Notes under the pieces: generated by a model
The model's input: the letters and a program-made list of their open reading frames with translations, nothing else
Told to the model about the DNA's origin: nothing
Databases searched by the model: none
Assembly (NCBI GenBank): GCA_038749595.1
Contig: JBCDHW010000012.1
Span: 1 to 64,000 of the forward strand
DNA: 64,000 nucleotides
Reading direction: 5' to 3'
Origin: Parvularcula sp038749595
GTDB taxonomy: Bacteria; Pseudomonadota; Alphaproteobacteria; Caulobacterales; Parvularculaceae
Part shown: positions 17,234 to 25,591 of the stretch, in pieces
Numbering within the stretch: the first letter of the stretch is position 1
How the letters are laid out: each line of letters starts with the position of its first letter
Position numbers and translations under genes: made by a program

Positions 17234-17427
17234 GTCGTTGACTTTCTCTCCGGCGTCGTCCACCGGGCGATCGTGCTCTGATCAACGGGTTCGGCAGCGT
17301 GAAATGCGGCAACGGATGTTCCGATGCCTCTCCACCCAAAGGCACTGACCATCCACCAAACGCCCTTGTTCACGCGGGTCGTTCTTGTTCCTCCGGGCTG
17401 AAGATCCGGGAGCGGAACGCCGCGCCG

Positions 17428-18795
17428 ATGGGTGCTGGTCTCTCCGCTTATTCACGACACTTGCGAGATTCATTGACCTCATTCGATACGCTTGGCCTGC
17501 ATGACAAAGTCCTGAAAGCTGTGGCCCACGCTGGCTACGACACGCCATCACCGATCCAGGCTCAGGCGATACCGTCGCTTCTCTGTGGCCGCGATCTTCT
17601 CGGGATCGCCCAGACGGGGACCGGCAAGACGGCCGCCTTTACCCTTCCGACCATCGACAAAATGCTCCGTACCCCGCGGAAGAAGTCGCTGAAGTCCGTC
17701 CGCGTTCTCGTCCTTGCGCCGACGCGGGAGCTCGCGCTGCAGATCAACAAGAGCTTCCGGACCTATGGCCGACCTGCCCGGACGTGGGTGGAAGTGGCGG
17801 TTGGCGGCGTCAAGATTGGGCCGCAGATCCGTGCACTGAAGAGCGGGACGGATGTGCTGGTGGCAACACCGGGAAGGCTTGTCGACCTGATGAGCCAGAA
17901 CGCCGTCCATTTCGATGACCTCGACACACTGATCCTCGATGAAGCCGACCACATGCTGGATCTTGGCTTCGCGCGCGACCTTCGGAAGATCGTGGCTGCA
18001 GTCCCGGACCAGCGCCAGACAATGTTGTTCTCCGCGACGATGCCGAAGACCATCGCGCACCTCGCGCAGGACTATCTGTTTGATCCTGTGACCGTATCGG
18101 TGACGCCGGAAAGCACAACTGCCGAGCGGGTAAGGCAAGGCGTGCTGCACGTCAACAAACCAAGCAAGCCCGCGGTGTTGGCGGCTCTGCTGAAGGACCC
18201 GTCTATCGACAAGGTTCTTGTCTTTGCACGGACAAAGCATGGCGCAGACGCGGTTGTCCGTCAGCTGAGCAAGGCGAAGATCGAGGCGAAGGCTATCCAC
18301 GGCAACAAGTCGCAAGCCCAGCGCGTGCGGGCTCTTGAAGCTTTCCGGTCGGGCGATTGTCCGGTTTTGGTCGCGACTGATATCGCGGCCCGCGGGATCG
18401 ATGTTCCTGGCGTGACCCATGTGGTCAATTACGAAATGCCGAACGTGCCTGAACAGTACGTGCACAGAATTGGCCGTACGGCGCGGGCAGGCCGAGAGGG
18501 CGTTGCGGTGTCTCTGGTGGCGGAGGATGAGCTCTATTATCTTCGCGACATCGAGAAAGTCACCCGTACACAGATTTCCGTGCTCGATGCGCCTGAAGGA
18601 CTGGGTGATCGGCTTTATCCGACCCCTGATCGAAACACTAGGCCGCCGAAGCCGAAAGGACCAGTCCGCGGCGGGCGGCCAGCACAGCAGCGCGCAAAGC
18701 CCGCGCAGCAGGCACGTCAAGCGCAGCAACCCACAGCCGGGCCGCGCAAGAAAGTGCGGAAGAATAAGGGGAAACGGCGCCAGGCCGCAGCGTAG
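17428..18795 (+). CDS. DEAD-box ATP-dependent RNA helicase, RhlE-like
   Basis: A two-RecA-domain RNA helicase of about 455 residues. All motifs are present: Q motif GYDTPSPIQAQAIP, Walker A AQTGTGKTAAF, PTRELALQ, TPGRL, DEADHML, SATMP, and HRIGRTARAG in the second domain. The last 60 residues are Pro/Gln/Arg/Lys-rich and basic, as in RhlE-type proteins, and probably bind RNA. The start is uncertain: ATG at 17428 gives a short N-terminal tail, while TTG at 17473 would begin LTSFDTLGL, which resembles other family members. It converges on the next gene with only nine bases between them. Confidence 0.92.
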   Translation: MGAGLSAYSRHLRDSLTSFDTLGLHDKVLKAVAHAGYDTPSPIQAQAIPSLLCGRDLLGIAQTGTGKTAAFTLPTIDKMLRTPRKKSLKSVRVLVLAPTRELALQINKSFRTYGRPARTWVEVAVGGVKIGPQIRALKSGTDVLVATPGRLVDLMSQNAVHFDDLDTLILDEADHMLDLGFARDLRKIVAAVPDQRQTMLFSATMPKTIAHLAQDYLFDPVTVSVTPESTTAERVRQGVLHVNKPSKPAVLAALLKDPSIDKVLVFARTKHGADAVVRQLSKAKIEAKAIHGNKSQAQRVRALEAFRSGDCPVLVATDIAARGIDVPGVTHVVNYEMPNVPEQYVHRIGRTARAGREGVAVSLVAEDELYYLRDIEKVTRTQISVLDAPEGLGDRLYPTPDRNTRPPKPKGPVRGGRPAQQRAKPAQQARQAQQPTAGPRKKVRKNKGKRRQAAA

Positions 18796-18804
18796 CAGCG
18801 GCCG

Positions 18805-19425
18805 CTAAAACTGTTCGAAGAACTGCTTCAGCTTCATCTGAAGCCCACCGCGCTTCTCTTTCCTGTCGAGCTCTTCCTGGCTCGTCAGGAAGGTGACTTG
18901 GACAACGAAGCGCTCACCCGCAAACGGCGGATGGCCATGCCAGCTCGTCTCTGAGCGCGCGAAGGCGAAGACGTTTCCCGCCAACGGTTCAACTTCCTCG
19001 GCGTAGTCGTCCATATCCTGATCACCGTTCAGTGCACGGATGGCGCCACCCTCTTCTTTGTCCCAAGTCTCGTTGAGATAGACGAGCATGGTGCAGATTT
19101 TTGAGAGGCTATCGTTGTGGATCCGACCGTCACCGATTTTCGATAGACGCCGGACTGTGATCATCCGCGGTTTATCGCGGAGGTCGAGATTGAGCTTGTC
19201 TGAAAGAACGTCAGCTAACTCAGGAGACTGAAGATCCGTAATCAGTGCATCAAATGCGCCGTCACTATCAAGTTTTGAAAGCGGTAAGTACCCGGTCTTC
19301 TCAATTTTCGGGTAATCCCGCCGTATATCGGCGGCTTGCGCTGATGTCAGGGCACCCTCGGCCACAATATACGTAAACGGATCAGTGCGCGTACGTGCGT
19401 CGCGCAGAGCGTTGAAATCAAGCAT
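18805..19425 (-). CDS. 2-oxoglutarate/Fe(II)-dependent oxygenase, prolyl-hydroxylase-like
   Basis: A 206-residue protein with a double-stranded beta-helix pattern. The iron ligands are HxD in GRIHNDSLS and a distal His in ETSWHGHPPF, followed by the 2OG-binding Arg in GERFVVQVTF. This matches the 2OG-FeII_Oxy_3 (P4H-type) family, which hydroxylates proteins, small molecules or sugars. The ATG at 19425 has gggggag upstream and overlaps the stop of the preceding glycosyltransferase by eight bases, so the two are coupled. That coupling suggests a hydroxylation step in surface-glycan or lipid A work, but the substrate is not known. Confidence 0.82.
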   Translation of the reverse strand: MLDFNALRDARTRTDPFTYIVAEGALTSAQAADIRRDYPKIEKTGYLPLSKLDSDGAFDALITDLQSPELADVLSDKLNLDLRDKPRMITVRRLSKIGDGRIHNDSLSKICTMLVYLNETWDKEEGGAIRALNGDQDMDDYAEEVEPLAGNVFAFARSETSWHGHPPFAGERFVVQVTFLTSQEELDRKEKRGGLQMKLKQFFEQF

Positions 19426-20233
19426 GGTGCGGCTCCCCCTCAGTGTTCTGATGCCGTGCTTCACTCTCGACGCGCAGGTGACGCTCGTACAGTTTCACGT
19501 CCTTCAGCCACCGCCCGTAGGCGATTGTGAAGGAGAAGGCAAAGCCGTAAACCCCTTTTCGAAAGAGGCCCTTAAAGAGATAGCGTTTGAGAAAATAGAT
19601 CGGGAAAGCGAAGACAATCCTCAGTGCCAAGAAGGATTTAGACTTAAGACCGACGCCTGCGGCGCGCCGGCTCATATTCCGTTCTTGCTTTTTCACAAGG
19701 TCGCCAATGTCGGAGAACATATAGTGCAGCATCACACCGGGTAGGCGGGGGCTTGTCTTTTTCGAGGCTTCTAATTGGTCCCACGCGGGATGGTCCGGGA
19801 TGCGGATACGACGCCGGTCGTAAAATTTGTTTTTGACGATGTTGTCGACGTTCCACCACGGCTCAAGAAACGGGACCGCGTGGACCTGGAAGAGGCCGTA
19901 GACGGGCTCTGACGGTTCGGCACCGTCTTTAAACAGAGCTTTGATCCCGTCGGCAAGCTCAGGCTGGATCACTTCGTCCGCATCAAGATCAAGTAGCCAA
20001 TCGTAGGTACAAAGATCTTCTGCAGCACGCTTTTGTCCGCCATTCCCGCGCCAGTCGACGTGGTGGACGATGGCGCCTGCTTCGCGCGCGATCTCTTGCG
20101 TACCGTCGGTGGAGCCTGAGTCGACGACGATCACTTCCCGCGCGGCGAGTCGCGCTGCGCCCACAACGTCGGCGATGCGGCGTGCTTCATTCTTCGTACG
20201 AATGTAGCAGGAAACGGGCGGCAAATCGGTCAT
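19418..20233 (-). CDS. Family 2 glycosyltransferase, WaaE-like
   Basis: A 271-residue GT-A enzyme. Motifs are YIRTKNEARRI, VVDSGSTDGTQEIA and LDLDADEV, with LLDLDAD as the metal-binding site; the C-terminal half has hydrophobic stretches (about residues 205-250). The pattern fits the WaaE/KdtX group that adds a sugar to the LPS inner core. The ATG at 20233 begins MTDLPPVSCYI; a GTG at 20260 is the alternative. It lies about 44 bases after a hybrid histidine kinase and overlaps the downstream 2OG oxygenase, so all three may be cotranscribed. Confidence 0.82.
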   Translation of the reverse strand: MTDLPPVSCYIRTKNEARRIADVVGAARLAAREVIVVDSGSTDGTQEIAREAGAIVHHVDWRGNGGQKRAAEDLCTYDWLLDLDADEVIQPELADGIKALFKDGAEPSEPVYGLFQVHAVPFLEPWWNVDNIVKNKFYDRRRIRIPDHPAWDQLEASKKTSPRLPGVMLHYMFSDIGDLVKKQERNMSRRAAGVGLKSKSFLALRIVFAFPIYFLKRYLFKGLFRKGVYGFAFSFTIAYGRWLKDVKLYERHLRVESEARHQNTEGEPHHA

Positions 20234-20277
20234 CTCTGCCGTTTTGCAAACGAAGGGCACGCCCGCAAGCTAAGCCT

Positions 20278-22833
20278 TCACGCAGAGGACGCCTTATCTG
20301 TCTCGCTGCTGTCCGCCGACGCGAGACCGCAGTGCTTTGACAAGGTCTCGATGAGCGCTGTGCGGCTGATCGGCTTGGCAACGTGGGCGTCGACGCCGGC
20401 CTCTAGGCTCTCCTCCACATGCTCGCGCATGGCATTGGCCGTCAGGGCGATGATCGGCGTCCGGGCGGCCAGCTCGCCGGCCTCGCCTGCCCGGATGCGG
20501 CGGGTTGCCTCAAGGCCATCCATGACGGGCATCCTCAGGTCCATCAGGACAGCGTCAAACGTATCGCCCGCGATCAGTTCGAGCGCCTCCTGACCATTTT
20601 CGGCCATCGTCAAACGGATGCCGAGCGGTTTACAAATGGCCTGAAGCACGCGGCGGTTCACCTCGAGATCCTCGGCAACAAGGATATGGAGTTGCGCCAT
20701 TGTTTCCGCATCGAGTTGACCCGCACCCGTCTCAATACGCGGCTCCGGTTCGTAAGCCCGCTTCTGATCGCTGAGTGAGCGAATGATCAGTGTAAAAGTT
20801 GCGCCGGCCCCGGGGATCGAGGAGACGGTTAAATCGCCGCCGAGCAGGTTGGCCAATTCTCGCGAAATCGCCAAACCGAGGCCTGTCCCGCCAAAGCGGC
20901 GGGTCGTTGACATCTCCGCCTGCTCGAACTTGTTGAAGATCGTCGCCTGGAGGTCTTCGGGGATCCCCGGACCTGTATCGGTCACAGAAATCTCGATAAC
21001 GTCTACGGACAATTGGCGCGCTTTGACTGTTACAATACCGGCATCGGTGAACTTGATCGCATTCGAGACGAGATTGGAGAGGATCTGCCGTAAGCGTAGC
21101 GGATCTGTTGTGAACTCGCGTGCTTCGATGCCGCTTGTGTCAGGCTCAAGCGCCAGACCCTTGGTGGTTGCGGTTTCGGAGTAGAGCCCGCACACCTCTT
21201 CGATCAATTCCTGCGGCGCAACCGGTAGCGGTTCAAGCTGGAGCTTCCCTGCCTCGATTTTCGAGATGTCGAGGATGTCGTCAATCAAAGCCAGAAGCGC
21301 CTTGCCCGAGCGCGACATCACGCCCAAAAAGTCTTGCTGCTCTGCGTCAAGATCCGTGCGTGCCAACGCTTCAGCCATGCCCATGACGCCGTTCATTGGT
21401 GTACGGATTTCATGGCTCATCGTTGCCAGGAAGGCGGTTTTCGCGTTGTTCGCGGTCTCTGCTTCTTGCTTCGCGGACTCAAATTCAGCCGTGCGCTCGG
21501 CGACCCGTTGTTCTAGCGTTTCAACCAATCCACTGACCCGCTTGTCGCGTTTGATCAGCGCCATACCGAGGCGCCCGATCTCGTCTTCCCGCAAAGCGAG
21601 ATCTTTGAGACCCTCAGCCTGCGGAATGTCCTTGTCCGCTTCATCGGCGAGCGCTTGCAGAGGTTGCGCAACAAGCCTCAGCACCAGGTAGCCGATGATG
21701 AGCAGCAGGAGGATCGCGGTTAGACCCGTCGCAGACGCGGCGAGGATCGCGGTTCCTGCGGCGGCGCCGGCGATAACGCTGTTCGGTTGAACGGCCACGA
21801 GGTACCAGTTCGGTCCGTCGATCCTGCGGAAGGCGACGGTGGTGTCCATCGTTGGGTGTTTGAACGAGCCCGATTCGCCGACCAGCTTACCGCGAAAAGC
21901 TGCAACGCCCTCTGCGTCGGTCAGTGCGGCGATGTCGTCGGGATGCCCGCCTGCGCGAAGGTCCCGGTGGGCCAGAAGCCCTTGCTCAAGACTAACCAGC
22001 ATGTAGCGGTGTTTGGCTGAGGCCTTCGTCTGCACCGTTGCGTTGATCCAGCCGGTTATTGGCAGGGTGGTGCCGAACGAGCCGATTTGCTCGCCGTTCT
22101 CGTCATCGATGGGGATCTGACAGCTCGATGTGAGCGAAGCGGTCTTGGCATCGCGATCGTAAACCATCCCGTCCAGCTGCCCGCAGATCATCGCGCGGTC
22201 TGGGTTGACGTCTTTCCTGGCGAGGCTCGCGACCTGGTGCGTGCTGAAGTCGAAATCGCCTGGCAAATCATAACGATAGGGCCGCAGTCTATTCTCTCGG
22301 TCAGGCGCGAAGACGACAATGTCGCCCGCCATCGTAAAGAACCAAAAGCTATCCATCTGGCCCTTCAACGCTGGGCCAAATGTGCTGACGACCTCATAGC
22401 CCGCCATGAGGTTGAGGATGCGCTCCTCGGCCATGACGGTTGACGAGGGGATGAGCGCGCCCATCCCGAAAACGTTGCGACCGCGGGCGTCAATAGTGCC
22501 ATCGAAAAGGCCGTCAATACTTCGGCGGCTGCCGTCGCCGAACGGAGGGAAAGCTTCCACGAATACAGGCAGCGCCCGATCGATGGTCATGGTCGAGCGT
22601 GTGCGCTGGAACGCAGCGACGCTCTGCTGGAGCGCGGCCCCGAAGTCTTCGAAGTCGCCCATCTGCTCGGTGGCACGTTCATTGGTGCGGTCGATCATTC
22701 GCGCCAGCCTGTAGGCGCTCACCTCTTTGTAGGTGATGCCGTAGGCGACCGCGGTGACCGCAACCAAAATCGCGACAGAGGCGAGCCCCGCCACGGTGAT
22801 CACGCGCCCAATAAGAGATCGATTAATCCGCAC
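20278..22833 (-). CDS. Hybrid sensor histidine kinase with periplasmic sensor region and receiver
   Basis: An 851-residue membrane kinase. Order: TM1 (about 9-33), a large periplasmic region of about 320 residues likely of Cache type, TM2 (about 362-398), a HAMP/coiled-coil linker, HisKA with phospho-His 484 in TMSHEIRTPMNG, the ATPase domain with NLVSNAIKF, DTGPGIPEDL and GGTGLGLAISRE, and a C-terminal receiver with the phospho-Asp in LMDLRMPVMDG. There is no partner response regulator next door, so phosphorelay output is elsewhere. It lies downstream of nusA after a 97-base gap with a tandem repeat that may act as its control region. Confidence 0.93.
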   Translation of the reverse strand: MRINRSLIGRVITVAGLASVAILVAVTAVAYGITYKEVSAYRLARMIDRTNERATEQMGDFEDFGAALQQSVAAFQRTRSTMTIDRALPVFVEAFPPFGDGSRRSIDGLFDGTIDARGRNVFGMGALIPSSTVMAEERILNLMAGYEVVSTFGPALKGQMDSFWFFTMAGDIVVFAPDRENRLRPYRYDLPGDFDFSTHQVASLARKDVNPDRAMICGQLDGMVYDRDAKTASLTSSCQIPIDDENGEQIGSFGTTLPITGWINATVQTKASAKHRYMLVSLEQGLLAHRDLRAGGHPDDIAALTDAEGVAAFRGKLVGESGSFKHPTMDTTVAFRRIDGPNWYLVAVQPNSVIAGAAAGTAILAASATGLTAILLLLIIGYLVLRLVAQPLQALADEADKDIPQAEGLKDLALREDEIGRLGMALIKRDKRVSGLVETLEQRVAERTAEFESAKQEAETANNAKTAFLATMSHEIRTPMNGVMGMAEALARTDLDAEQQDFLGVMSRSGKALLALIDDILDISKIEAGKLQLEPLPVAPQELIEEVCGLYSETATTKGLALEPDTSGIEAREFTTDPLRLRQILSNLVSNAIKFTDAGIVTVKARQLSVDVIEISVTDTGPGIPEDLQATIFNKFEQAEMSTTRRFGGTGLGLAISRELANLLGGDLTVSSIPGAGATFTLIIRSLSDQKRAYEPEPRIETGAGQLDAETMAQLHILVAEDLEVNRRVLQAICKPLGIRLTMAENGQEALELIAGDTFDAVLMDLRMPVMDGLEATRRIRAGEAGELAARTPIIALTANAMREHVEESLEAGVDAHVAKPISRTALIETLSKHCGLASADSSETDKASSA

Positions 22834-22858
22834 GCCAGCTACCCCGCTCCGTTCGAAC

Positions 22859-22910
22859 GCTAGCGGCTTTAACTTTTTATCAGCTAGCGACTGGCGTTAA
22901 AATTTTATCA
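22859..22910 (-). repeat. Tandem imperfect direct repeat upstream of the histidine kinase gene
   Basis: Two adjacent copies, 22859-22882 and 22883-22910, both begin gctagcg and end tttttatca or ttttatca, with TTAA in the middle; the second has four extra bases. They sit 26-77 bases before the kinase start on the minus strand, in the only gap between nusA and the kinase. Spacing and position suggest a regulator-binding site or a promoter region, not coding sequence. Confidence 0.55.
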
Positions 22911-22930
22911 GTCGCTTTGATCGCGGCGAT

Positions 22931-24511
22931 TTATGCAGGTTCTTCAACCTCGGCATCTTCTTCCTCTTCATCGTCCCAGCCCATGCGACCCCGGGCGTCG
23001 GCGATCAGTGCTTCGGCTGTGTCGGGCTTGATGCGGAATTTCTCGAGCATGCCTTCGTAGTGCTTTTTCTCGCCGTCGACGCGCTCGGTCCAGCCGGTCA
23101 GGTCGTCAGCGACGCAGCCGGCGAGATCTTCGACCGACTTCACGCCTTCTTCGGCGAGGGCGATGATCATCTTGAGGTCGAGATAGTCAAACGTCAGCAT
23201 ATCGTCGTCGACACCCATTTCGATCCGCTTGGCGTCGAGTTCCTGGCGCTCTTTCTCGAGGTATTCTTGCGCGCGGGCTTGAAGCTCTTCAGCCGTTTCG
23301 TCGTCGAAGCCTTCGATCAGCGCGATCTCGTTGAGCTCGACGTAGGCGATTTCTTCGACCCGGGCGAACCCTTCCGCAACGAGGAGGTTGGCGATCATGT
23401 CGTCCACATCGAGGACTTCCATAAACAGCGCCGAACGTTCCGCATACTCCTTCTGGCGCTTCTCGCTTTCTTCTTCCTCGGTCATGATGTCGATCTCAAA
23501 GCCGGTCACCTGGCTCGCGAGGCGGACGTTTTGGCCGCGACGACCGATCGCGAGGGAGAGCTGCTCGTCGGGGACGACCACTTCGATCCGCTCCAGCTCT
23601 TCATCGAGGACGACCTTGGCGACCTCAGCGGGCGCCAGGGCGTTGACCACGAACGTGGCAGTGTCTTCCGACCACGGAACAATGTCGATCTTTTCGCCGG
23701 CCAGCTCACCAACCACGGCTTGCACGCGGCTGCCGCGCATACCGACGCAGGCGCCGACAGGATCGATCGAGCTGTCGTTGGAGTGCACGCCGATCTTTGC
23801 GCGGCTGCCAGGGTCGCGGGCGACGGCCTTGATCTCGATAACGCCGTCGTAGACCTCGGGCACTTCTTGCTCGAACAGCTTGGCCATGAATTGCGGATGG
23901 TTGCGGGACAAGAAAATCTGCGGACCACGCTGTTCTCGGCGGACGTCGGCGATGTAGGCGCGCACGCGGTCGCCTTGGCGCAGCGGCTCGCGTGGTATCT
24001 GTTGGTCGCGCCGGATGATCGCCTCGCCTTTGCCTAAGTCAACAATAACGTGGCCATATTCCAGGCGCTTGATGATGCCGGAAATGATTTCTCCGACGCG
24101 GTCTTTATAGTCGTCGTACTGATTATCGCGCTCTGCGTCGCGCATCCGCTGGGTGATCGTCTGCTTCGCCGACAGGGCAGCAACCCGGCCAAAGTCAACG
24201 GGCGGCAGGGGATCGGAGAGGAAGTCGCCGACTTCCGCCTCGGGGTTTTGGCGCTGGGCGGCTTTCAGACTGATCTCTGTACTGTCGTTTTCGACTTCTT
24301 CGACGACTTCCATCAAGCGCCATAGGCGCTGCTCGCCGGTCTTCGGATCAATCTCGACACGGACATTCGTCTCTTGTCCGTACCGAGACTTTGCAGCGCG
24401 GCTCAGCGCATCCTCCATCGCCTCAATGACGATGTCCATGTCGATGGACTTCTCCATCGCCACAGCACGGGCGATCTGCATCAATTCAAGTTTATTGGCT
24501 GTTACGGCCAT
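22931..24511 (-). CDS. nusA: Transcription termination/antitermination factor NusA
   Basis: A 526-residue NusA. Order: N-terminal RNA-polymerase-binding domain (1-125), S1 domain (about 135-200, GHVIVDLGKGEAIIRRDQQIP), two KH domains (GACVGMRGSRVQAVVGEL and SLAIGRRGQNVRLASQV), and C-terminal helical repeats with an acidic tail (GWDDEEEEDAEVEEPA). It binds RNA polymerase and controls pausing, termination and rRNA antitermination. The ATG at 24511 has aggag upstream and follows a small lipoprotein gene by three bases. Downstream, the usual ylxR/infB partners are absent and a histidine kinase follows. Confidence 0.97.
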   Translation of the reverse strand: MAVTANKLELMQIARAVAMEKSIDMDIVIEAMEDALSRAAKSRYGQETNVRVEIDPKTGEQRLWRLMEVVEEVENDSTEISLKAAQRQNPEAEVGDFLSDPLPPVDFGRVAALSAKQTITQRMRDAERDNQYDDYKDRVGEIISGIIKRLEYGHVIVDLGKGEAIIRRDQQIPREPLRQGDRVRAYIADVRREQRGPQIFLSRNHPQFMAKLFEQEVPEVYDGVIEIKAVARDPGSRAKIGVHSNDSSIDPVGACVGMRGSRVQAVVGELAGEKIDIVPWSEDTATFVVNALAPAEVAKVVLDEELERIEVVVPDEQLSLAIGRRGQNVRLASQVTGFEIDIMTEEEESEKRQKEYAERSALFMEVLDVDDMIANLLVAEGFARVEEIAYVELNEIALIEGFDDETAEELQARAQEYLEKERQELDAKRIEMGVDDDMLTFDYLDLKMIIALAEEGVKSVEDLAGCVADDLTGWTERVDGEKKHYEGMLEKFRIKPDTAEALIADARGRMGWDDEEEEDAEVEEPA

Positions 24512-24514
24512 GGG

Positions 24515-24901
24515 TTATTCTCCTGAGGGCGCGGGCGTAACCGCGGCTTTGTTCTTGATGCTGTCTAAATTTGAGAGGCCGGCACACCATTCGCGCCAGG
24601 CAATTTGATTGGCTGACGGATTGTCTTTGTACGTGCCCTGCTGTTCGGTGGAACAGAAACAGGTCTCTGCATCTTCGTCCCAAACTCCGCCGTAATCGAT
24701 GCAATCATACTGAGACGCGAATTCCTGGATTTCGTCACCCCAGCCGCAAGCCGATAGAGCGACCGTCATCCCGGCCGCAGCGCAGCGGAGTGCCGGGACC
24801 CATGGACTGGCCAGTCCCACATGCGAAACCGTTCGTCCCCGGGTCCCGCACAAGCCTTTGGCTTTCTGGGATGACGGGGTGAGGAGCGGGCGTATCATCA
24901 T
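24515..24901 (-). CDS. Small cysteine-rich lipoprotein with a palindromic element inside its signal peptide
   Basis: A 128-residue protein between rimP and nusA. The lipobox is LSAC (in MTVALSACGWG); the mature domain of about 77 residues is acidic with four further Cys (YDCIDYGG, ETCFCS, REWCAGL). The ATG at 24901 overlaps the rimP stop as ATGA, so the gene is coupled to rimP. A 111-bp palindromic element (24765-24875) lies in frame in the signal region. Removing exactly those 37 codons leaves MMIRPLLTPVALSACG, a compact lipoprotein signal, so the element has very probably inserted into the gene. The element's own residues (ALRCAAAGMTVALSAC) now form the hydrophobic core. I do not recognise the mature domain. 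Confidence 0.7.
   Translation of the reverse strand: MMIRPLLTPSSQKAKGLCGTRGRTVSHVGLASPWVPALRCAAAGMTVALSACGWGDEIQEFASQYDCIDYGGVWDEDAETCFCSTEQQGTYKDNPSANQIAWREWCAGLSNLDSIKNKAAVTPAPSGE
24765..24875. repeat. 111-bp palindromic repeat element inserted in a coding sequence
   Basis: Outer arms gtcatccc and gggatgac bound the element. Inside are further complementary arms (gggaccc/gggtccc), a 14-bp palindrome ggactggccagtcc, a small aagcc/ggctt hairpin and ccgc/gcgg arms, so the RNA could fold into a branched structure. The length is 37 codons exactly and the reading frame through it has no stop. This resembles the general type of small palindromic repeats seen in alphaproteobacteria, including those that insert in frame into genes. 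No second copy is seen in this window. Confidence 0.75.
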
Positions 24902-25461
24902 CCCACCTTGTTGCGGCGGGCGCCGTCTTCGTTGTCGCTCCACTCGGCGTCACCCTCTTTGAGGGCGGCTTTCGAGCGGCGGAGGCTTTCGGAGATGAGT
25001 TCGTCGCTCATCACCAGCTTGGCGGTGTGGATCAGGTCGAAGGGGATGAGCGCGGTGTCGTCCTCGCCCTCGATGTCAAAGAGGACGTTGTCATCCTCGA
25101 TCCCGGCGAGGGTGCCCTTGAACCGCTTTTGGTCTTCCACGGCTTGGCTCAATTCGATTTTGGCCTCGAAACCATCCCAGCGACCAAAGTCCTTGAGCCG
25201 GGTCAGGGGGCGGTCGATCCCTGGCGAGGAGACCTCCAGCACATACTCCCCCTCGATCGGATCGGTCTCTTCAAGCACCGGGTTCAGCGCCCGCGAGAGC
25301 GTGGCGCAGTCCTCGGCGGACATCGTGCCGTCCGGGCGCTCGGCCATGATCTGAAGCGTTTTCGTGTTCGAGCCGGTCATGCGCACGCGCACCAACTCGA
25401 ACCCCGCCGCTTCGATGGCGGGGGTGAGAAGCTGCTCCAATCGCTCGTCGTAAACGCGCAT
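24898..25461 (-). CDS. rimP: Ribosome maturation factor RimP
   Basis: A 187-residue RimP, needed for 30S subunit maturation. The N-terminal domain has LEQLLTPAIEAAGFELVRV and the family-defining YVLEVSSPGIDRPLTRLKDF; the C-terminal SH3-like domain (FKGTLAGIEDDNVLFDIEG) follows. The ATG at 25461 gives MRVYDERLEQLL as in other RimP proteins; any earlier start would run through a terminator-like hairpin at 25484-25503. It is the first gene of rimP-lipoprotein-nusA and is divergent from a glycosyltransferase gene. Confidence 0.93.
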   Translation of the reverse strand: MRVYDERLEQLLTPAIEAAGFELVRVRMTGSNTKTLQIMAERPDGTMSAEDCATLSRALNPVLEETDPIEGEYVLEVSSPGIDRPLTRLKDFGRWDGFEAKIELSQAVEDQKRFKGTLAGIEDDNVLFDIEGEDDTALIPFDLIHTAKLVMSDELISESLRRSKAALKEGDAEWSDNEDGARRNKVG

Positions 25462-25478
25462 AGCCGGACCCTGGTACG

Positions 25479-25505
25479 AAAAAAGCGGCCCCGCGGGGCC
25501 GCTTT
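25479..25505 (-). terminator. Terminator-like attenuator in the rimP-nusA leader
   Basis: Read on the minus strand, agcggcccc and ggggccgct pair perfectly around gc, and the stem ends in six T. This is a textbook intrinsic terminator, placed 17-18 bases before the rimP ATG. The upstream gene is divergent, so no other minus-strand gene needs ending here. Most likely it attenuates the rimP-nusA operon; NusA itself modulates such terminators, so feedback is plausible. Confidence 0.8.
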
Positions 25506-25591
25506 CGATGGTTTCGAAAGATGTTTGGGTGAGATAGGGCAGCGCGGGCGGCGTGTCACCCCCTTTCGCCATTGTCAGAGAGAGCCCTTCC

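Noticed and set aside
17548..18729. 393-codon minus-strand frame across the DEAD-box gene
   Set aside because: The plus strand carries all helicase motifs in order; the minus translation is Arg/Leu/His-rich without motifs.
23060..24037. 325-codon plus-strand frame opposite nusA
   Set aside because: Shadow of NusA; composition is a reversed image of acidic NusA codons and no start signal is seen.
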